Origin: an uncultured Verrucomicrobiota bacterium
GTDB lineage: Bacteria; Verrucomicrobiota; Verrucomicrobiia; Limisphaerales; UBA9464
Assembly (NCBI GenBank): GCA_903939515.1
Contig: CAJAHH010000136.1
Location: forward strand, 1 to 64,000
Direction: 5' to 3'
DNA length: 64,000 bases
This document shows, piece by piece, positions 42,297-51,747 of this stretch. The position numbers were made by a program, and so were the translations under genes. Under the pieces are notes generated by a model, which was not told where the DNA came from, ran no database searches, and worked only from the letters and a program-made list of their open reading frames with translations. Numbering within the stretch: position 1 is the first letter of the stretch; each line of letters starts with the position of its first letter.

Positions 42297-43025
42297 TCAG
42301 GGAGATTGGGTGCGGACGCGGATGTTGATGACTTCGACCGCAACGGAGAAGCACATCGCAAAGTAAATGTAGCCCTTGCTAATGTGCTGCTGGAAACCTT
42401 CAGCCAACAGCAGGGTGCCGATGAGGATCAGGAAGGCCAGTGCCAGCACCTTGATGGTGGGGTACTTCTCGACAAAGGCCCCGATCTGATTGACGAAGAG
42501 CAACATCACCAGCATGGCCAAAATCACGGCGGCGATCATGACGGAAATCTGGTTGGACATGCCCACGGCCGTGATCACGGAATCGAGGGAGAACACGATG
42601 TCTAGCAACAGGATCTGAACGATCACCGAGGCGAAGCTCGGAGCCTTCGGGGGCGAGGTGGATTCCGCATGGCCTTCCACCTTTTCATGAATTTCTTTGG
42701 TGCTCTTCCAGATCAGGAACAGTCCGCCGACCGCCAAGACCAGATCTTTGCCGGTATTCGGCAACGGCAGCCCGAGAATCGAAATGTCCCACAGCCGATT
42801 GCTGAGACTCATCACCCAGCTCAAGCAACACAGAAGCAGAATCCGGGTGATTAGCGCCAAAGACAGACCCATTTTGCGGGCCCTGTCCCGTTGCTCAGGA
42901 GGCAGTTTGCCGGAGAGGATCGAGATGAAGATCAGGTTGTCGATTCCCAGTACGATCTCCAACAGCGACAGGGTCGCCAGACCGATCCACGCCTGCGGCG
43001 ACTGAATCCATTCCATCCACTTCAT
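42297..43025 (-). CDS. TerC-family integral membrane protein
   Basis: 242 aa with about seven hydrophobic helices. The two Asp-containing half-repeats of the family are present: LLEIVLGIDNLIFISIL and LLLDIVFSLDSVITAVGM. A charged loop at about residues 108-128 separates the halves. TerC relatives are linked to tellurite resistance and, more recently, to manganese efflux during metalation of exported proteins. The actual ion here is unknown. It is upstream of and co-oriented with the aminotransferase gene. Confidence 0.9.
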   Translation of the reverse strand: MKWMEWIQSPQAWIGLATLSLLEIVLGIDNLIFISILSGKLPPEQRDRARKMGLSLALITRILLLCCLSWVMSLSNRLWDISILGLPLPNTGKDLVLAVGGLFLIWKSTKEIHEKVEGHAESTSPPKAPSFASVIVQILLLDIVFSLDSVITAVGMSNQISVMIAAVILAMLVMLLFVNQIGAFVEKYPTIKVLALAFLILIGTLLLAEGFQQHISKGYIYFAMCFSVAVEVINIRVRTQSP

Positions 43026-43057
43026 CGCGCGGACTTTGCCTCAAACCCAGTCCGGGG

Positions 43058-43075
43058 GCGAGTAGCGAAACTCGC
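43058..43075. repeat. Small hairpin upstream of terC
   Basis: GCGAGT and ACTCGC (43058-43063 and 43070-43075) frame AGCGAA. It lies 33 bp before the terC start on the minus strand, in a 200-bp gap after the response-regulator gene. It could be the end of the upstream transcript or a leader hairpin. Confidence 0.35.
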
Positions 43076-43226
43076 GTCTCCTTTCTACTCGACTGAGACC
43101 CAACCGGCCGAACACGAGCTCAGCTGGAGCAGCTATTGGAACGTGGCCCCCAAATTTTAGAGCCCGTGGCGCGAAAAACTGGGGATCCAAGTTCCCTGCC
43201 AACAAAGGATGCGCCCGTGGTCGCAA

Positions 43227-43919
43227 CTACCCCCCATTTTGACCGCCGATCCATCGAACGGCATAACGCACCAGATCACTCATGTGTGCCAGAGCCAGCT
43301 TGGATTTCAGGTGGGCTCGGTGGACGTCCACTGTTTTCAGGCTAATCCCCAGGTCGGCGGCGATCTCGCGTGGCATCAGGCCCTGACCAATCCGTTGGAA
43401 GACCTCGAATTCACGATCACTCAATTTGCCGATGGGAGAGGATCCGCCCCGGGGGCGCGGGCCGCTCAAAGAATTCAGCAGCACCGACGCCATCCTCGGA
43501 CTGACTGAGACGCTCCCCGTAAGCACCTCGCGGATTGCGGCCATCAACCGCTCCCCGCCCGCCTCTTTCATCACATATCCGCGGGCACCGGCCCGAAGCA
43601 CCCGTTCGGCATAGACCATTTCGTCATGCATCGAGAGCACCAGGATGGGCAGGTCGGGACGCTGGGCCAGAAGGTCCTTAATCAAATCGATACCGGAGCG
43701 CCCAGGCAGTGTCAGATCGCTCAGAACCAAGTCAGGCTGGCAAGAGAGGATGGCCTCCAGAGCAGTCGGAGCATCCGCAGCCTCTCCCACCACTTCGAGA
43801 TCCGGTTGAGATTGAATTAATCCAGCCAATCCCGCCCGCATCATCGGATGATCGTCGACCAAAAACACCCGGCGTCGAACCCGTGTTACAGCAGTCTCCT
43901 TGGTGGAATGCCGTTTCAT
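43227..43919 (-). CDS. NarL/FixJ-family response regulator
   Basis: 230 aa from ATG 43919 (MKRHSTKETAV), which overlaps the kinase stop by 4 bp. A receiver domain (about residues 17-135) has VFLVDDHPMMRAG, the phosphoacceptor Asp68 in LVLSDLTLPGRSG, and the switch residue region ILVLSMHDE. A LuxR-type HTH (about 160-225) follows: KLSDREFEVFQRIGQGL and EIAADLGISLKTVDVHR. The coupled upstream gene encodes its likely kinase. Targets are unknown. Confidence 0.93.
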   Translation of the reverse strand: MKRHSTKETAVTRVRRRVFLVDDHPMMRAGLAGLIQSQPDLEVVGEAADAPTALEAILSCQPDLVLSDLTLPGRSGIDLIKDLLAQRPDLPILVLSMHDEMVYAERVLRAGARGYVMKEAGGERLMAAIREVLTGSVSVSPRMASVLLNSLSGPRPRGGSSPIGKLSDREFEVFQRIGQGLMPREIAADLGISLKTVDVHRAHLKSKLALAHMSDLVRYAVRWIGGQNGG

Positions 43920-44920
43920 TGCGGGAGTGGAGCCGTGCAAATAATCCGGGTTCCTCGGCCAGGGGATGTTTTCACTTGGAGCTCACCACCAAAGAGGCTC
44001 GCCCGGTAACGCATTACCCGCAGCCCCATCCCCACGCTGGAACCGGTCGACTGCATGAAACCTTTGCCGTTATCGGAAATCTCCATGACCAGTCGATCTC
44101 GTTTCTGATTGAGAGAAATCACAATTCTCTGGGGCTGGGCATGCTTGAGAGCATTGGCCACGGCTTCCTGCGCAATCCGGTACAAATGACTTGCCGCAGA
44201 AGGGTCCGGCAACGATTCGATATCTGAACTCACCAACTGGCACTGGACCTGAGTCAACGACACGGTGCTCTCGGCCAATTTCAGCAATGCGTGCACGAGC
44301 CCTCCGACCTCCAGAGAGACCGGTGACAACCCGTGGGAGAGTTGTCGAGTTTGGACAACCGCCTCTCGCAGGTGCTTTGCGAGGGCGCGAAGCGACTGAC
44401 CCGCCGGAGCCGAGAGGCCAGACACCGTCTCCACCAAACCCTGCGCACACAGCTCGAGTGCCGTCAGACGTTGACCCAGTCCATCATGCAGGTCGCGACC
44501 GATGCGCTGCCGTTCGCGCTCGCTGGCTTCAAGAATCTCTCGTTCCAACTGCTTGCGCCACGACACATCGGTGCGAATAGAGACATATTGAATGGGCCGC
44601 CCCGATTCATCCAAGAACGGCACAATGGTCGTCTCCACCCAATAGAGCGTCCCGGACTTCGAACGGTTTACGATTTCTCCTCGCCAAATCCGGCCGCGGG
44701 AAATGGTCTTCCAAAGATCGACAAAGAAACTACGGGGGTGATGTCCAGAATTGAGAATGCGATGATTCTGACCCAGCAACTCAATTCTGGAATACCCTGA
44801 AATTTGGCAGAACTTCTCGTTGGCATAGGTGATGGAACCCTCGGCATTAGTGATAGCCACGATCGAATGCTCGTCGAGGGCCGCCTTCACATCCCTCAGT
44901 TCACGACGGGTGGACGTCAT
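43916..44920 (-). CDS. PAS-domain sensor histidine kinase (NarX/DegS-type, soluble)
   Basis: 334 aa from ATG 44920 (MTSTRRELRDVK). The frame stays open to TTG 45106, and those 62 residues could be real. A PAS domain with PAC (about 12-135; AITNAEGSITYANEKFCQIS, then GTLYWVETTIVPF) is followed by a HisKA_3 dimerisation helix with RERQRIGRDLHDGLGQRL and an HATPase domain with NALKHAQPQ and SDNGKGF. No membrane helix is seen, so it senses something in the cytoplasm, perhaps through a PAS-bound cofactor. It is coupled to the NarL-type regulator gene, and a PocR-AraC regulator gene lies upstream. Confidence 0.88.
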   Translation of the reverse strand: MTSTRRELRDVKAALDEHSIVAITNAEGSITYANEKFCQISGYSRIELLGQNHRILNSGHHPRSFFVDLWKTISRGRIWRGEIVNRSKSGTLYWVETTIVPFLDESGRPIQYVSIRTDVSWRKQLEREILEASERERQRIGRDLHDGLGQRLTALELCAQGLVETVSGLSAPAGQSLRALAKHLREAVVQTRQLSHGLSPVSLEVGGLVHALLKLAESTVSLTQVQCQLVSSDIESLPDPSAASHLYRIAQEAVANALKHAQPQRIVISLNQKRDRLVMEISDNGKGFMQSTGSSVGMGLRVMRYRASLFGGELQVKTSPGRGTRIICTAPLPQ

Positions 44921-45133
44921 CTCAGAATCTTCGCCCCCGGGTTGCAGGGTTTGCCCCTCGATCACCGGCAGTCCAGAATCCAAAATTGGTCCAGAATTGG
45001 CACGAATCCCCACGATTCTCGGCCGCCTCTCTAAAGGCTGCCCTGAGGCCCCAACCTTCGAGGAAGATTTTCGCCGTTTCGACAACACGCCGAGACGGTA
45101 ACCCAAAGCCTAATGCCACGCGATAGATTCCCA

Positions 45134-46015
45134 TCAAGCCGGTTGCAATCGGGATCGATACTCCGAGGGAGATTCGTGGAGGATGCGTTTGAAGACCCGG
45201 TTGAAGTGGGTCAACGATTGGAAACCCACTTCATAAGCGATTTCACTCACCCGCAGGTTAGGATTCAGCAGCAGTTTCTTGGCCTTTTCGGTGCGGAAGC
45301 GGGAAACGTACTCCGTGAAGCACACACCGGTGTGGCGTTTGAAGAGCTTGCAGAAATAAAACAAACTCGTGTGAACCGACGAGGCCACCTCACCGAGCGA
45401 CAAATCATCCCGGTGATGATCCTCGATGTAGCGCTTGGCCCGCGTGATGATCGGAGGCTCGGCACTGGCCTGCTGGACGGTGATCTGGTTGCTCTGGATG
45501 GCGAGATGATCGGCAAATATTCCGAGCAAGGTAGCCACGGATTCCATCGCAGGACGGGACATCACTGGCGTAGCAAAATAGGCCTCCCGGACCCGGGGAG
45601 TATTTATGTCGACACCCATTCGATGAGCTTCTTTGACCGCCTGGCGGAAGCGAGTGGGTGTTGGTTTATTGAGGAGCACCTGACCGGTCTGAAGATATCC
45701 GATGGTCTGATTGCCCAACCGAATGGGCACGGCCGTCTCACTGAGTCCGTAGCCACACGTCATCGTGCAAGAAGATTGAGTGGCCGCATCGGCCAACCGT
45801 CCCTGCATCTGGAGACAGGCCGCACACGTCCGACTCTTCTCGGCCGTGATGGCGCAGAATGGGTTTTCCCCCGGTTTACCGTGCAAGGGTAACTGCCAAG
45901 TAACCATGGGTCGCAGTGCTAGCGGCAGGCCGGTCGTTGCTGTGAAAGCTCGTTGATAGCCTTTGTAAAGAGTGGAGTCTTCCAACGTCTCAATTAGTTC
46001 ACCATCGCCATTCAT
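45134..46015 (-). CDS. AraC-family regulator with PocR sensory domain
   Basis: 293 aa from ATG 46015; GTG 46045 is an alternative. The N-terminal PocR-type ligand-binding domain (about residues 10-170) has a cysteine cluster in NPFCAITAEKSRTCAACLQM and SSCTMTCGYGL, followed by PIRLGNQTIGYLQTGQVL. The C-terminal AraC DNA-binding domain has two HTH motifs (LSLGEVASSVHTSLFYFCKL; VSEIAYEVGFQSLTHFNRVF). PocR of Salmonella responds to 1,2-propanediol. The cysteines suggest metal or redox involvement. It lies 213 bp upstream of the kinase gene on the same strand. Confidence 0.9.
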   Translation of the reverse strand: MNGDGELIETLEDSTLYKGYQRAFTATTGLPLALRPMVTWQLPLHGKPGENPFCAITAEKSRTCAACLQMQGRLADAATQSSCTMTCGYGLSETAVPIRLGNQTIGYLQTGQVLLNKPTPTRFRQAVKEAHRMGVDINTPRVREAYFATPVMSRPAMESVATLLGIFADHLAIQSNQITVQQASAEPPIITRAKRYIEDHHRDDLSLGEVASSVHTSLFYFCKLFKRHTGVCFTEYVSRFRTEKAKKLLLNPNLRVSEIAYEVGFQSLTHFNRVFKRILHESPSEYRSRLQPA

Positions 46016-46214
46016 GATCTTTGCCTTTCGTGCGTTCGCCACCACTCAGAATGAGCGGCGCGGTTGAGTATCCATGACCGGCCTGGTTTGAATATTGGGC
46101 GAGGCAACCCATTGACGTACTGGTGACTTCCTCAGGGCACCTAAGTCATTTACCTATTCCCAAAATGAAAAGGGCACCCCTGCACTCGGAACCCATCGCA
46201 GTGCCAGAACGGGG

Positions 46215-47117
46215 CTAAAACACTTCGGCCTCCACCCCCAACTCGCAGCGCACCTGGCGGGCGATTCCCGAAAGAATGGACAGAGGAAGGTGCGAGCATC
46301 GGGAACCTTGAATTAAATTCATCACCGAGTAGATCTGAACCCGCTGGAGCCCAGCTCCCTGCGCCTGAAGTTGGCCCAAGCAGCGCACGTACGCTTCGAT
46401 CTCGCTGCCAGTCGGTGGAGATCCGTCCACACTTGCAAAAAGGCTGTGGATCACGACGGGTCGACGGCGACCCAATTCAAGAATGCGGGCCAGCACATCT
46501 CCTAAAGGAATGTCCACCCCGCTCATGAAACGAAACCGCTCGTCCGTCCCGGCATCCAATTTGACCCAGACTTCATCCTGCACGGTGAAGAGCTCCAAAG
46601 CCTGCTGCACCTCCGGACGTTCCAGTCCCGATCCATTGGTCTCCAGAACCAGTTTGAAGAAGGGATATCGGCCCAGTGCGCGGGCATGGATGAGTGTCTC
46701 CACCACTTCGATAAAATTGGGACACAAAGTGGGTTCGCCTTCACCACTCAGCATCACTTGACGAAGACTCAACCATTCCGCAGGAAATCGGCTGTAGGCC
46801 AGTTCGCGCGGCCCTTGACCCAAGGCAATGGCTTTTAGTGCTGTATCCAATTCCAAGGCCAACCCATCTACATCGACTGGCACCAGATCCTGGGGAGCGG
46901 TTTTCGGTGTGTCACAATAGCGGCATCGATAATCACAAACCCCACTGGGTGAGAGATTAACCCCCACCGACAGCCCCAGAGTCGGCCCCGACAGGAGTAT
47001 GTAAACCCATGAGCGCCCCTGATAATCGTGACCTCCAGTCGTGTCCGATCGTTGGATTGGCCGGACAGTGCGGGAGCCTTCCATGGGTTTCACCGGTTTT
47101 ATGGGCTTGGATTTCAT
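46215..47117 (-). CDS. Radical SAM protein (wyosine/COG0731-like)
   Basis: 300 aa from ATG 47117 (MKSKPIKPVKP). The 4Fe-4S/SAM cluster motif is SGVCDYRCRYCDTPK (CxxxCxxC form: C-DYR-C-RY-C). It is followed by VMLSGEGEPTLCPNFIEVVE, LVLETNGSGLERPEV, and EVWVKLDAGTDERFRFMSG, the pattern of COG0731-type radical SAM proteins. The reaction is unknown. Basic Pro/Lys repeats occupy the first 30 residues. A small open frame on the same strand (47114-47356) overlaps its start, see findings. Confidence 0.85.
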   Translation of the reverse strand: MKSKPIKPVKPMEGSRTVRPIQRSDTTGGHDYQGRSWVYILLSGPTLGLSVGVNLSPSGVCDYRCRYCDTPKTAPQDLVPVDVDGLALELDTALKAIALGQGPRELAYSRFPAEWLSLRQVMLSGEGEPTLCPNFIEVVETLIHARALGRYPFFKLVLETNGSGLERPEVQQALELFTVQDEVWVKLDAGTDERFRFMSGVDIPLGDVLARILELGRRRPVVIHSLFASVDGSPPTGSEIEAYVRCLGQLQAQGAGLQRVQIYSVMNLIQGSRCSHLPLSILSGIARQVRCELGVEAEVF

Positions 47118-47363
47118 ACGGGGTTCCAAAAGTTCCTGATGCCATCACCACTTCCGACGATGTCGGGTTGTGATTCAGAAATTTTCAACAAACCCCGTCC
47201 ACCCTGCCCTCCTCCATTTGCAGGGATTGCCTCCGATTTTGGAGTGCCGCCCAAGACACTGACGGCCGGCAACAGCTCCGCAAAATTGGCATCGCCTCGA
47301 ACAAGCGATGCGTGGCCAAACCCCAGCAGGACATCAAACTTTCCAGTGGGTTCCATCCCATCC

Positions 47364-47678
47364 ATGAAAACAAAGCCTGCCTCCAAACGCATCACCACGA
47401 ATGAAACCTCTCTCACGGATCACCGCCCGATGACGTTCAACTTCCACGATTCCGAAGCCTGCATGGTAGCGATCGCAGGGACGTTCAATGATTGGCATCC
47501 ATCGGCCACACCCATGGTCCCGCTGGGCAAGGGGCGTTGGTCCAAAACCTTGGAGGTGAAGCCGGGCATCTACGAATACCTCTTCGTGGTGGATGGCAAG
47601 TGGATCGCCGACCCGGGATCGGCGGTCACCGTCTCCAATCCCTTTGGCGGCATCAATTGCTGCGTGACCGTCCGATAA
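47364..47678 (+). CDS. Stand-alone glycogen-binding (CBM48/AMPK-type) domain protein
   Basis: 104 aa from ATG 47364. After about 20 basic/Thr-rich residues, the rest is one CBM48-like domain: ACMVAIAGTFNDWHPSATPM, GRWSKTLEVKPGIYEYLFVV, and DGKWIADPGSA. In the AMPK beta subunit and in branching enzymes this fold binds glycogen or starch. There is no catalytic domain. Its stop is 23 bp before the universal stress protein gene, so the pair is likely co-transcribed. That suggests a link of carbohydrate stores with stress, but this is only inference. Confidence 0.85.
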   Translation: MKTKPASKRITTNETSLTDHRPMTFNFHDSEACMVAIAGTFNDWHPSATPMVPLGKGRWSKTLEVKPGIYEYLFVVDGKWIADPGSAVTVSNPFGGINCCVTVR

Positions 47679-47701
47679 CGAGGCATCAATCCGACCCATC
47701 C

Positions 47702-48274
47702 ATGAAAAAACCAGACACTCAAGCCTGCCCACCGGACACCGCTGCCACACACCTCTTGGTCTCCCCGCCCACTGGGCAGCGGGCTATCCATTCATTGCCA
47801 CTCGAGCCTGTCAGCCGTGTGCATCCTCGCCACATCCTGGTTCCGACCGATTTCTCTGCCGCCTCCAAGAAGGCGATCGAATACGCCGATGCATTCGCAT
47901 CCACTTTCCAGAGTCGGGTGACCCTTCTTCACGTCCTCGAACCCATGGCTTTACCTCCTGAATATGGCTATATACCCGCCTATTCTCCAGAAGATGAAGC
48001 GCTTCACGTGGAAGCCGTGCGCAAGCAATTGCTCGAGAGAGCTTCCAGTATGGACTCGGCTCGCCAGACCGAGGTCCTTGTCCGTGTGGGCCGCCCCTGG
48101 CACGAAGTGGTCAGTGCTGTCTCAGAACTGGGCGTCGATTTGTTAGTGCTGACCACCCATGGCCGAACTGGTTTGCCACACATGCTCATGGGCAGTGTGG
48201 CTGAGAAGATCGTCCGGCATGCCTCCTGTCCGGTGTTGGTCGTGCGGCCTGAGGAACGGGACTTCTTAAGATAA
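47702..48274 (+). CDS. Universal stress protein UspA family
   Basis: 190 aa from ATG 47702. A 45-residue N-terminal extension precedes a single Usp domain: RHILVPTDFSAASKKAIEYA, VTLLHVLEPM, and the ATP-binding signature THGRTGLPHMLMGSVAEKIV followed by SCPVLVVRP (G-x2-G-x9-G-S). It probably binds ATP. Preceded by the CBM48 gene and followed after 69 bp by an esterase gene on the same strand. Confidence 0.92.
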   Translation: MKKPDTQACPPDTAATHLLVSPPTGQRAIHSLPLEPVSRVHPRHILVPTDFSAASKKAIEYADAFASTFQSRVTLLHVLEPMALPPEYGYIPAYSPEDEALHVEAVRKQLLERASSMDSARQTEVLVRVGRPWHEVVSAVSELGVDLLVLTTHGRTGLPHMLMGSVAEKIVRHASCPVLVVRPEERDFLR

Positions 48275-48343
48275 CTCGGTCCGGACGCGCGCAATGGAAT
48301 TGTGATTCCTTCCCAAACAAACTTGGGCAACGTCATCGGCATC

Positions 48344-49219
48344 ATGTCCCCCTTCCAATTCTTGGTGGGCGCTTCCCTGATCTTGGGCTTGCTCCGTGCT
48401 GAATCCGTCACCCTGCCCCTCTGGCCTGCTGGAGCGGTGCCCGGATCCCGGGGAACCAACGACGCCGACATTCCAACCCTCACCACCTACCCAGCAGCCC
48501 GAAGCTCACAGGCCCAACCCGCCATGGTGATCCTACCTGGAGGGGGTTACGGAGGACTGGCGGGCCACGAAGGCCGAGATTACGCACTGTTTCTGAACCG
48601 AGAGGGCGTGCACGGATTCGTGGTCAAATACCGGCTCGGTAGCCAGGGCTACCGCCACCCTTCGATGCTTCAGGATGCGGCCCGGGCCGTTCGTTGGGTC
48701 CGGGCCCATGCCGCGGAATGGGGGGTGGATCCCGACCGGATTGGAATTATGGGAAGCAGTGCCGGAGGACATTTGGCCTCCACACTCCTCACTCACCATG
48801 ACGGAGGCGACGCCCAGTCGTCCGACCTGGTGGAGCGCATGAGCAGCCGTCCCAATCTGGGGGTTCTTTGCTACGCGGTCATCTCTATGGGCCCCTTCAG
48901 CCATGCGGGATCCCGCCGCAATCTCTTGGGAGAGAATCCTTCGTCTGAATTGATCGAAGATCTTTCAAACGAAAACAGGGTCAGCGCCACAACTCCGCCG
49001 GTTTTCATCTGGTCATTACGAGATGACGGGGCAGTGCCCATCGAAAACTCCATGTCCTTCGCCACCGCCTGTCGGCGGTACAAGGTTCCTTTCGAATTAC
49101 ACCTCTACGACGGAAAACCTCACGGAATCGGACTCGGTGCCAAGCCACCATCCTTCGAGAACCCTCACGTGTGGACCGCGGACTTGCTGGCTTGGCTGAA
49201 AACCCAACGGTGGCGCTAA
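48344..49219 (+). CDS. Exported alpha/beta hydrolase (acetyl-xylan esterase-like)
   Basis: 291 aa from ATG 48344, which gives a good signal peptide (MSPFQFLVGASLILGLLRAE); a GTG start at 48302 is possible. VTLPLWPAGAVPGSRG begins a family typical of BD-FAE/xylanase-like esterases. Catalytic elements are LPGGGYGGLAGHEG (oxyanion), GIMGSSAGGHLAS (nucleophile Ser), SLRDDGAVPIENS (Asp) and GKPHGIG (His). It probably deacylates plant polysaccharides outside the cell membrane. Confidence 0.9.
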   Translation: MSPFQFLVGASLILGLLRAESVTLPLWPAGAVPGSRGTNDADIPTLTTYPAARSSQAQPAMVILPGGGYGGLAGHEGRDYALFLNREGVHGFVVKYRLGSQGYRHPSMLQDAARAVRWVRAHAAEWGVDPDRIGIMGSSAGGHLASTLLTHHDGGDAQSSDLVERMSSRPNLGVLCYAVISMGPFSHAGSRRNLLGENPSSELIEDLSNENRVSATTPPVFIWSLRDDGAVPIENSMSFATACRRYKVPFELHLYDGKPHGIGLGAKPPSFENPHVWTADLLAWLKTQRWR

Positions 49220-49694
49220 GCCAAAACGCTCCGGCCGGACCGGTCGTCCTTATCGAGACTTCTTCCGCAAGCAGCGCGACGGTGCGTCTGTCGCGGTGAT
49301 CTAGCGCATCCACGCGAGTTGCATCGACCCCACCCTCGAGGAACTGACGCAGAAGGTCGTGTGCGGCCCGACCAAGAGGACGCTCGGGCGCTACGACTGG
49401 GTGGCAGCCCGTAGCGGGACAGACGCAGAGATCAGCCCTTCTAGGAGTCCTCCGGCACGCCACGGCTCATCCAAGGTAACCAAAACCTGCAACGCCACAG
49501 GGTCTCTACCTCCTCCCCAAATCCAGATGAATTGGCTCTGGAAAACCCCGTCGGCATTTTATTTTTTGACTTGACAAAACCTTCAGCTTTTCAAAACGTT
49601 GAAAACCTCCCCGCAAGTATATTGCAGCAATGATCTCCACATTGCCGCTTCTGTAGCACCTAGCGGGGCTTGGTTTTGATTACTCAAAAAACAA
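49220..49694. other. Gene-free region with a possible decayed coding fragment and AT-rich promoter DNA
   Basis: Up to about 49430 the plus strand reads in one frame as RPYRDFFRKQRDGASVAVI, a TAG stop, then RIHASCIDPTLEELTQKVV. This looks like a piece of a former gene that I cannot name. From about 49540 the DNA becomes AT-rich and serves as the leader of the CBM9 gene. Confidence 0.45.
49571..49605 (+). promoter_or_regulatory. Candidate promoter element and LacI-like operator for the CBM9 gene
   Basis: TTGACA (49571-49576) resembles a -35 box, without a clear -10. The inverted repeat TTTTCAA-AACG-TTGAAAA (49588-49605) contains TCAAAACGTTGAAA, which fits the LacI-family/cre consensus TGWAANCGNTNWCA with two mismatches. 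A LacI-family regulator is encoded at 52742-53755. The link is inference. Confidence 0.4.
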
Positions 49695-51602
49695 ATGAAA
49701 AAACCACAAAAAATTCAAATTGTGACTGCAGCAATGCTACTTCCCTGCGTCGCATTTTCACAGGCCCTTGACCTCGCAGCGCTCGACCCCACTGCGGCAG
49801 GGCCCTGGTCGGAAAAGGCTAGGACCACCCTTATGGTTCCAAAGGTGGCGAATGACTCGGTCAAGGCCGACGGAACGTTGGGCCTCAATGAGTACGGCGG
49901 CTTCACCGGAGTGACGGTGACACCCGGGGTGAGCGCCTGGATCCTGAACTGGCCAGAGGATCGAGCTTGGGACAATGCACAGGACTCCAACTTTACCTTT
50001 TGGCTGGCCCATGACGACAACTACCTCTATGTCGGCATCAAGGCCCAAGACGACGTCGTCAATAGCGATGATCCAAACGGAAGTTTCTGGAAGGACGATG
50101 CCATTGAAATTGTAACCGACGCGCTGACGGACGGCTTCGACAACAACACCGACAGTTCAAAAGATCCGGTCGGCGGCCACAGCTACCTCAACTTCCAGGG
50201 TCGGCTTTCCGCATGGGATGAGAACGCTGGAGCCAAAGGAAGCCAGTCATGGGCCAATGAGGTCGATTGGAAATACGGAGCAAGTGGGGATGTTTTCGGT
50301 AAGGGCGCTGCCGTCACCGGCGGTTGGCAGATGGAGGCCCGTTTCCACAAGCGGATGTTTGAGAGTCCAACGGCCGGCAACAAACTGCGCAACGGATACC
50401 GGATGGGTTTCAACATCGGACTCGATGACGACGACAAGAAAGGCCCCGGGGCCAATGGGGACAAATCCCGCAGCCAGGATCTAGAAATTCAGTATTTTTG
50501 GGCAAATCGCCAACGGTACAAGGGTGTGGATGCCGATTACCTCGGTACCCTCTCGGCCGAAGATAAGGCCGCTCAAGTTTGGCGCACGGACGCCGAAAAT
50601 CATCCGTTCATCATTGATGGCAACGGACGGTTGTCCCATGCCGGCACCGGGGAAATCATCTTCGGTTATGACGAGAATCAGAAATCGTCCGGGAAGATTC
50701 TCTTCATGACATCTTCCTCCGCGTCTCCAATCAATTCCGATCCAGCATTGATTGCTCTGCTTCAAGCCAAGGGGTATACGGTGACAGTATTTCAATCGGG
50801 CGGTCCGCCGGATGAAATGCGCAACGCCATCGTAGGGCAGGATGTGGTCTTCATTTCCGAAACGATCGGTTCGGGATCTGTGCTGGAGCCAATCGGGGAA
50901 CCCGCCGTCCAAAAATTCATTCTCCGCGATTCCAATATCCCAGTCATATCGGCGGAAGCTTACATGTGGGACAATGCGGAGTGGACCGAGCATCCGGCGG
51001 ACTTTTCGAATGAGTTCTCCTTCTTTGGGAACACAGGGCGAACCGAAAACGACCAGCCAGCGAGCCTCAAGGATGCAGTCGATTCACTCTACATTCGTAA
51101 TGCCGCGCATCCCATGGCCAAAGGCCTCCCGGCCAAAGCCAAGGTCTACAACACTCCGTATAGCTTCAACTACGGCAAGCCGTCGGCCGACGCCGATGTG
51201 ATTGCTAGCACCCTATCAGATGGCACCTATCCCAACCTTTTCGTTTACGAAAAGGGTGACAAGTTGGTGGACGGAAGCACCGTTCCGAATAAACGAATTG
51301 GGCTCTTTTTCGGCCAAGCCGCCAGCTTGGTTGCCAACTGGACACCGGAGCTAAGTTTTCTGACCGAGGACGGCAAGACGCTGCTTCTGAACACCATCGA
51401 TTACGCCATGGGTAAGCCCACTACTCCGCCCAAGATTGCCATCGACCGAAGCAACACTGGCCTCACTATCACCTATTCCGGAGGGACACTCCAGAGTGCT
51501 GATAGCCTGAATGGAACGTACTCTAATGAAACGGGTGCCAGCCCCCTTACGGTTTCGTCTTTTACCGGACCCGCCCGATTCTACAAGGTCAAGTCCAACT
51601 AA
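49695..51602 (+). CDS. Secreted CBM9-like sugar-binding domain protein
   Basis: 635 aa with a signal peptide (residues 1-24, ending AFSQA). Residues about 50-280 form a carbohydrate-binding family-9-like domain: [62 protein letters not shown]. Residues about 330-560 form an alpha/beta region ([51 protein letters not shown]), somewhat like ThuA or amidotransferase folds. The last 40 residues ([28 protein letters not shown]) are a tail common in verrucomicrobial exported proteins. No catalytic residues are recognised. A prepilin gene follows. Confidence 0.75.
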   Translation: MKKPQKIQIVTAAMLLPCVAFSQALDLAALDPTAAGPWSEKARTTLMVPKVANDSVKADGTLGLNEYGGFTGVTVTPGVSAWILNWPEDRAWDNAQDSNFTFWLAHDDNYLYVGIKAQDDVVNSDDPNGSFWKDDAIEIVTDALTDGFDNNTDSSKDPVGGHSYLNFQGRLSAWDENAGAKGSQSWANEVDWKYGASGDVFGKGAAVTGGWQMEARFHKRMFESPTAGNKLRNGYRMGFNIGLDDDDKKGPGANGDKSRSQDLEIQYFWANRQRYKGVDADYLGTLSAEDKAAQVWRTDAENHPFIIDGNGRLSHAGTGEIIFGYDENQKSSGKILFMTSSSASPINSDPALIALLQAKGYTVTVFQSGGPPDEMRNAIVGQDVVFISETIGSGSVLEPIGEPAVQKFILRDSNIPVISAEAYMWDNAEWTEHPADFSNEFSFFGNTGRTENDQPASLKDAVDSLYIRNAAHPMAKGLPAKAKVYNTPYSFNYGKPSADADVIASTLSDGTYPNLFVYEKGDKLVDGSTVPNKRIGLFFGQAASLVANWTPELSFLTEDGKTLLLNTIDYAMGKPTTPPKIAIDRSNTGLTITYSGGTLQSADSLNGTYSNETGASPLTVSSFTGPARFYKVKSN

Positions 51603-51691
51603 GTCGCTATCGTCACTGATTACCAACACAGGCGCCGCTATAACCGCGGAGCGCGATAAGCAAATCCCTATTATTAGTCTGGTTCTACGAG

Positions 51692-51719
51692 AGGGACGGC
51701 TGGGAAACCGGCCGTCCCT
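51692..51719. terminator. Hairpin between the CBM9 and prepilin genes
   Basis: AGGGACGGC (51692-51700) and GCCGTCCCT (51711-51719) form a perfect 9-bp stem, loop TGGGAAACCG. There is no T-run. It may be a weak terminator or a processing site. Confidence 0.45.
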
Positions 51720-51747
51720 ACTCGGCCCGAGAGCGTCGAATACCCCC

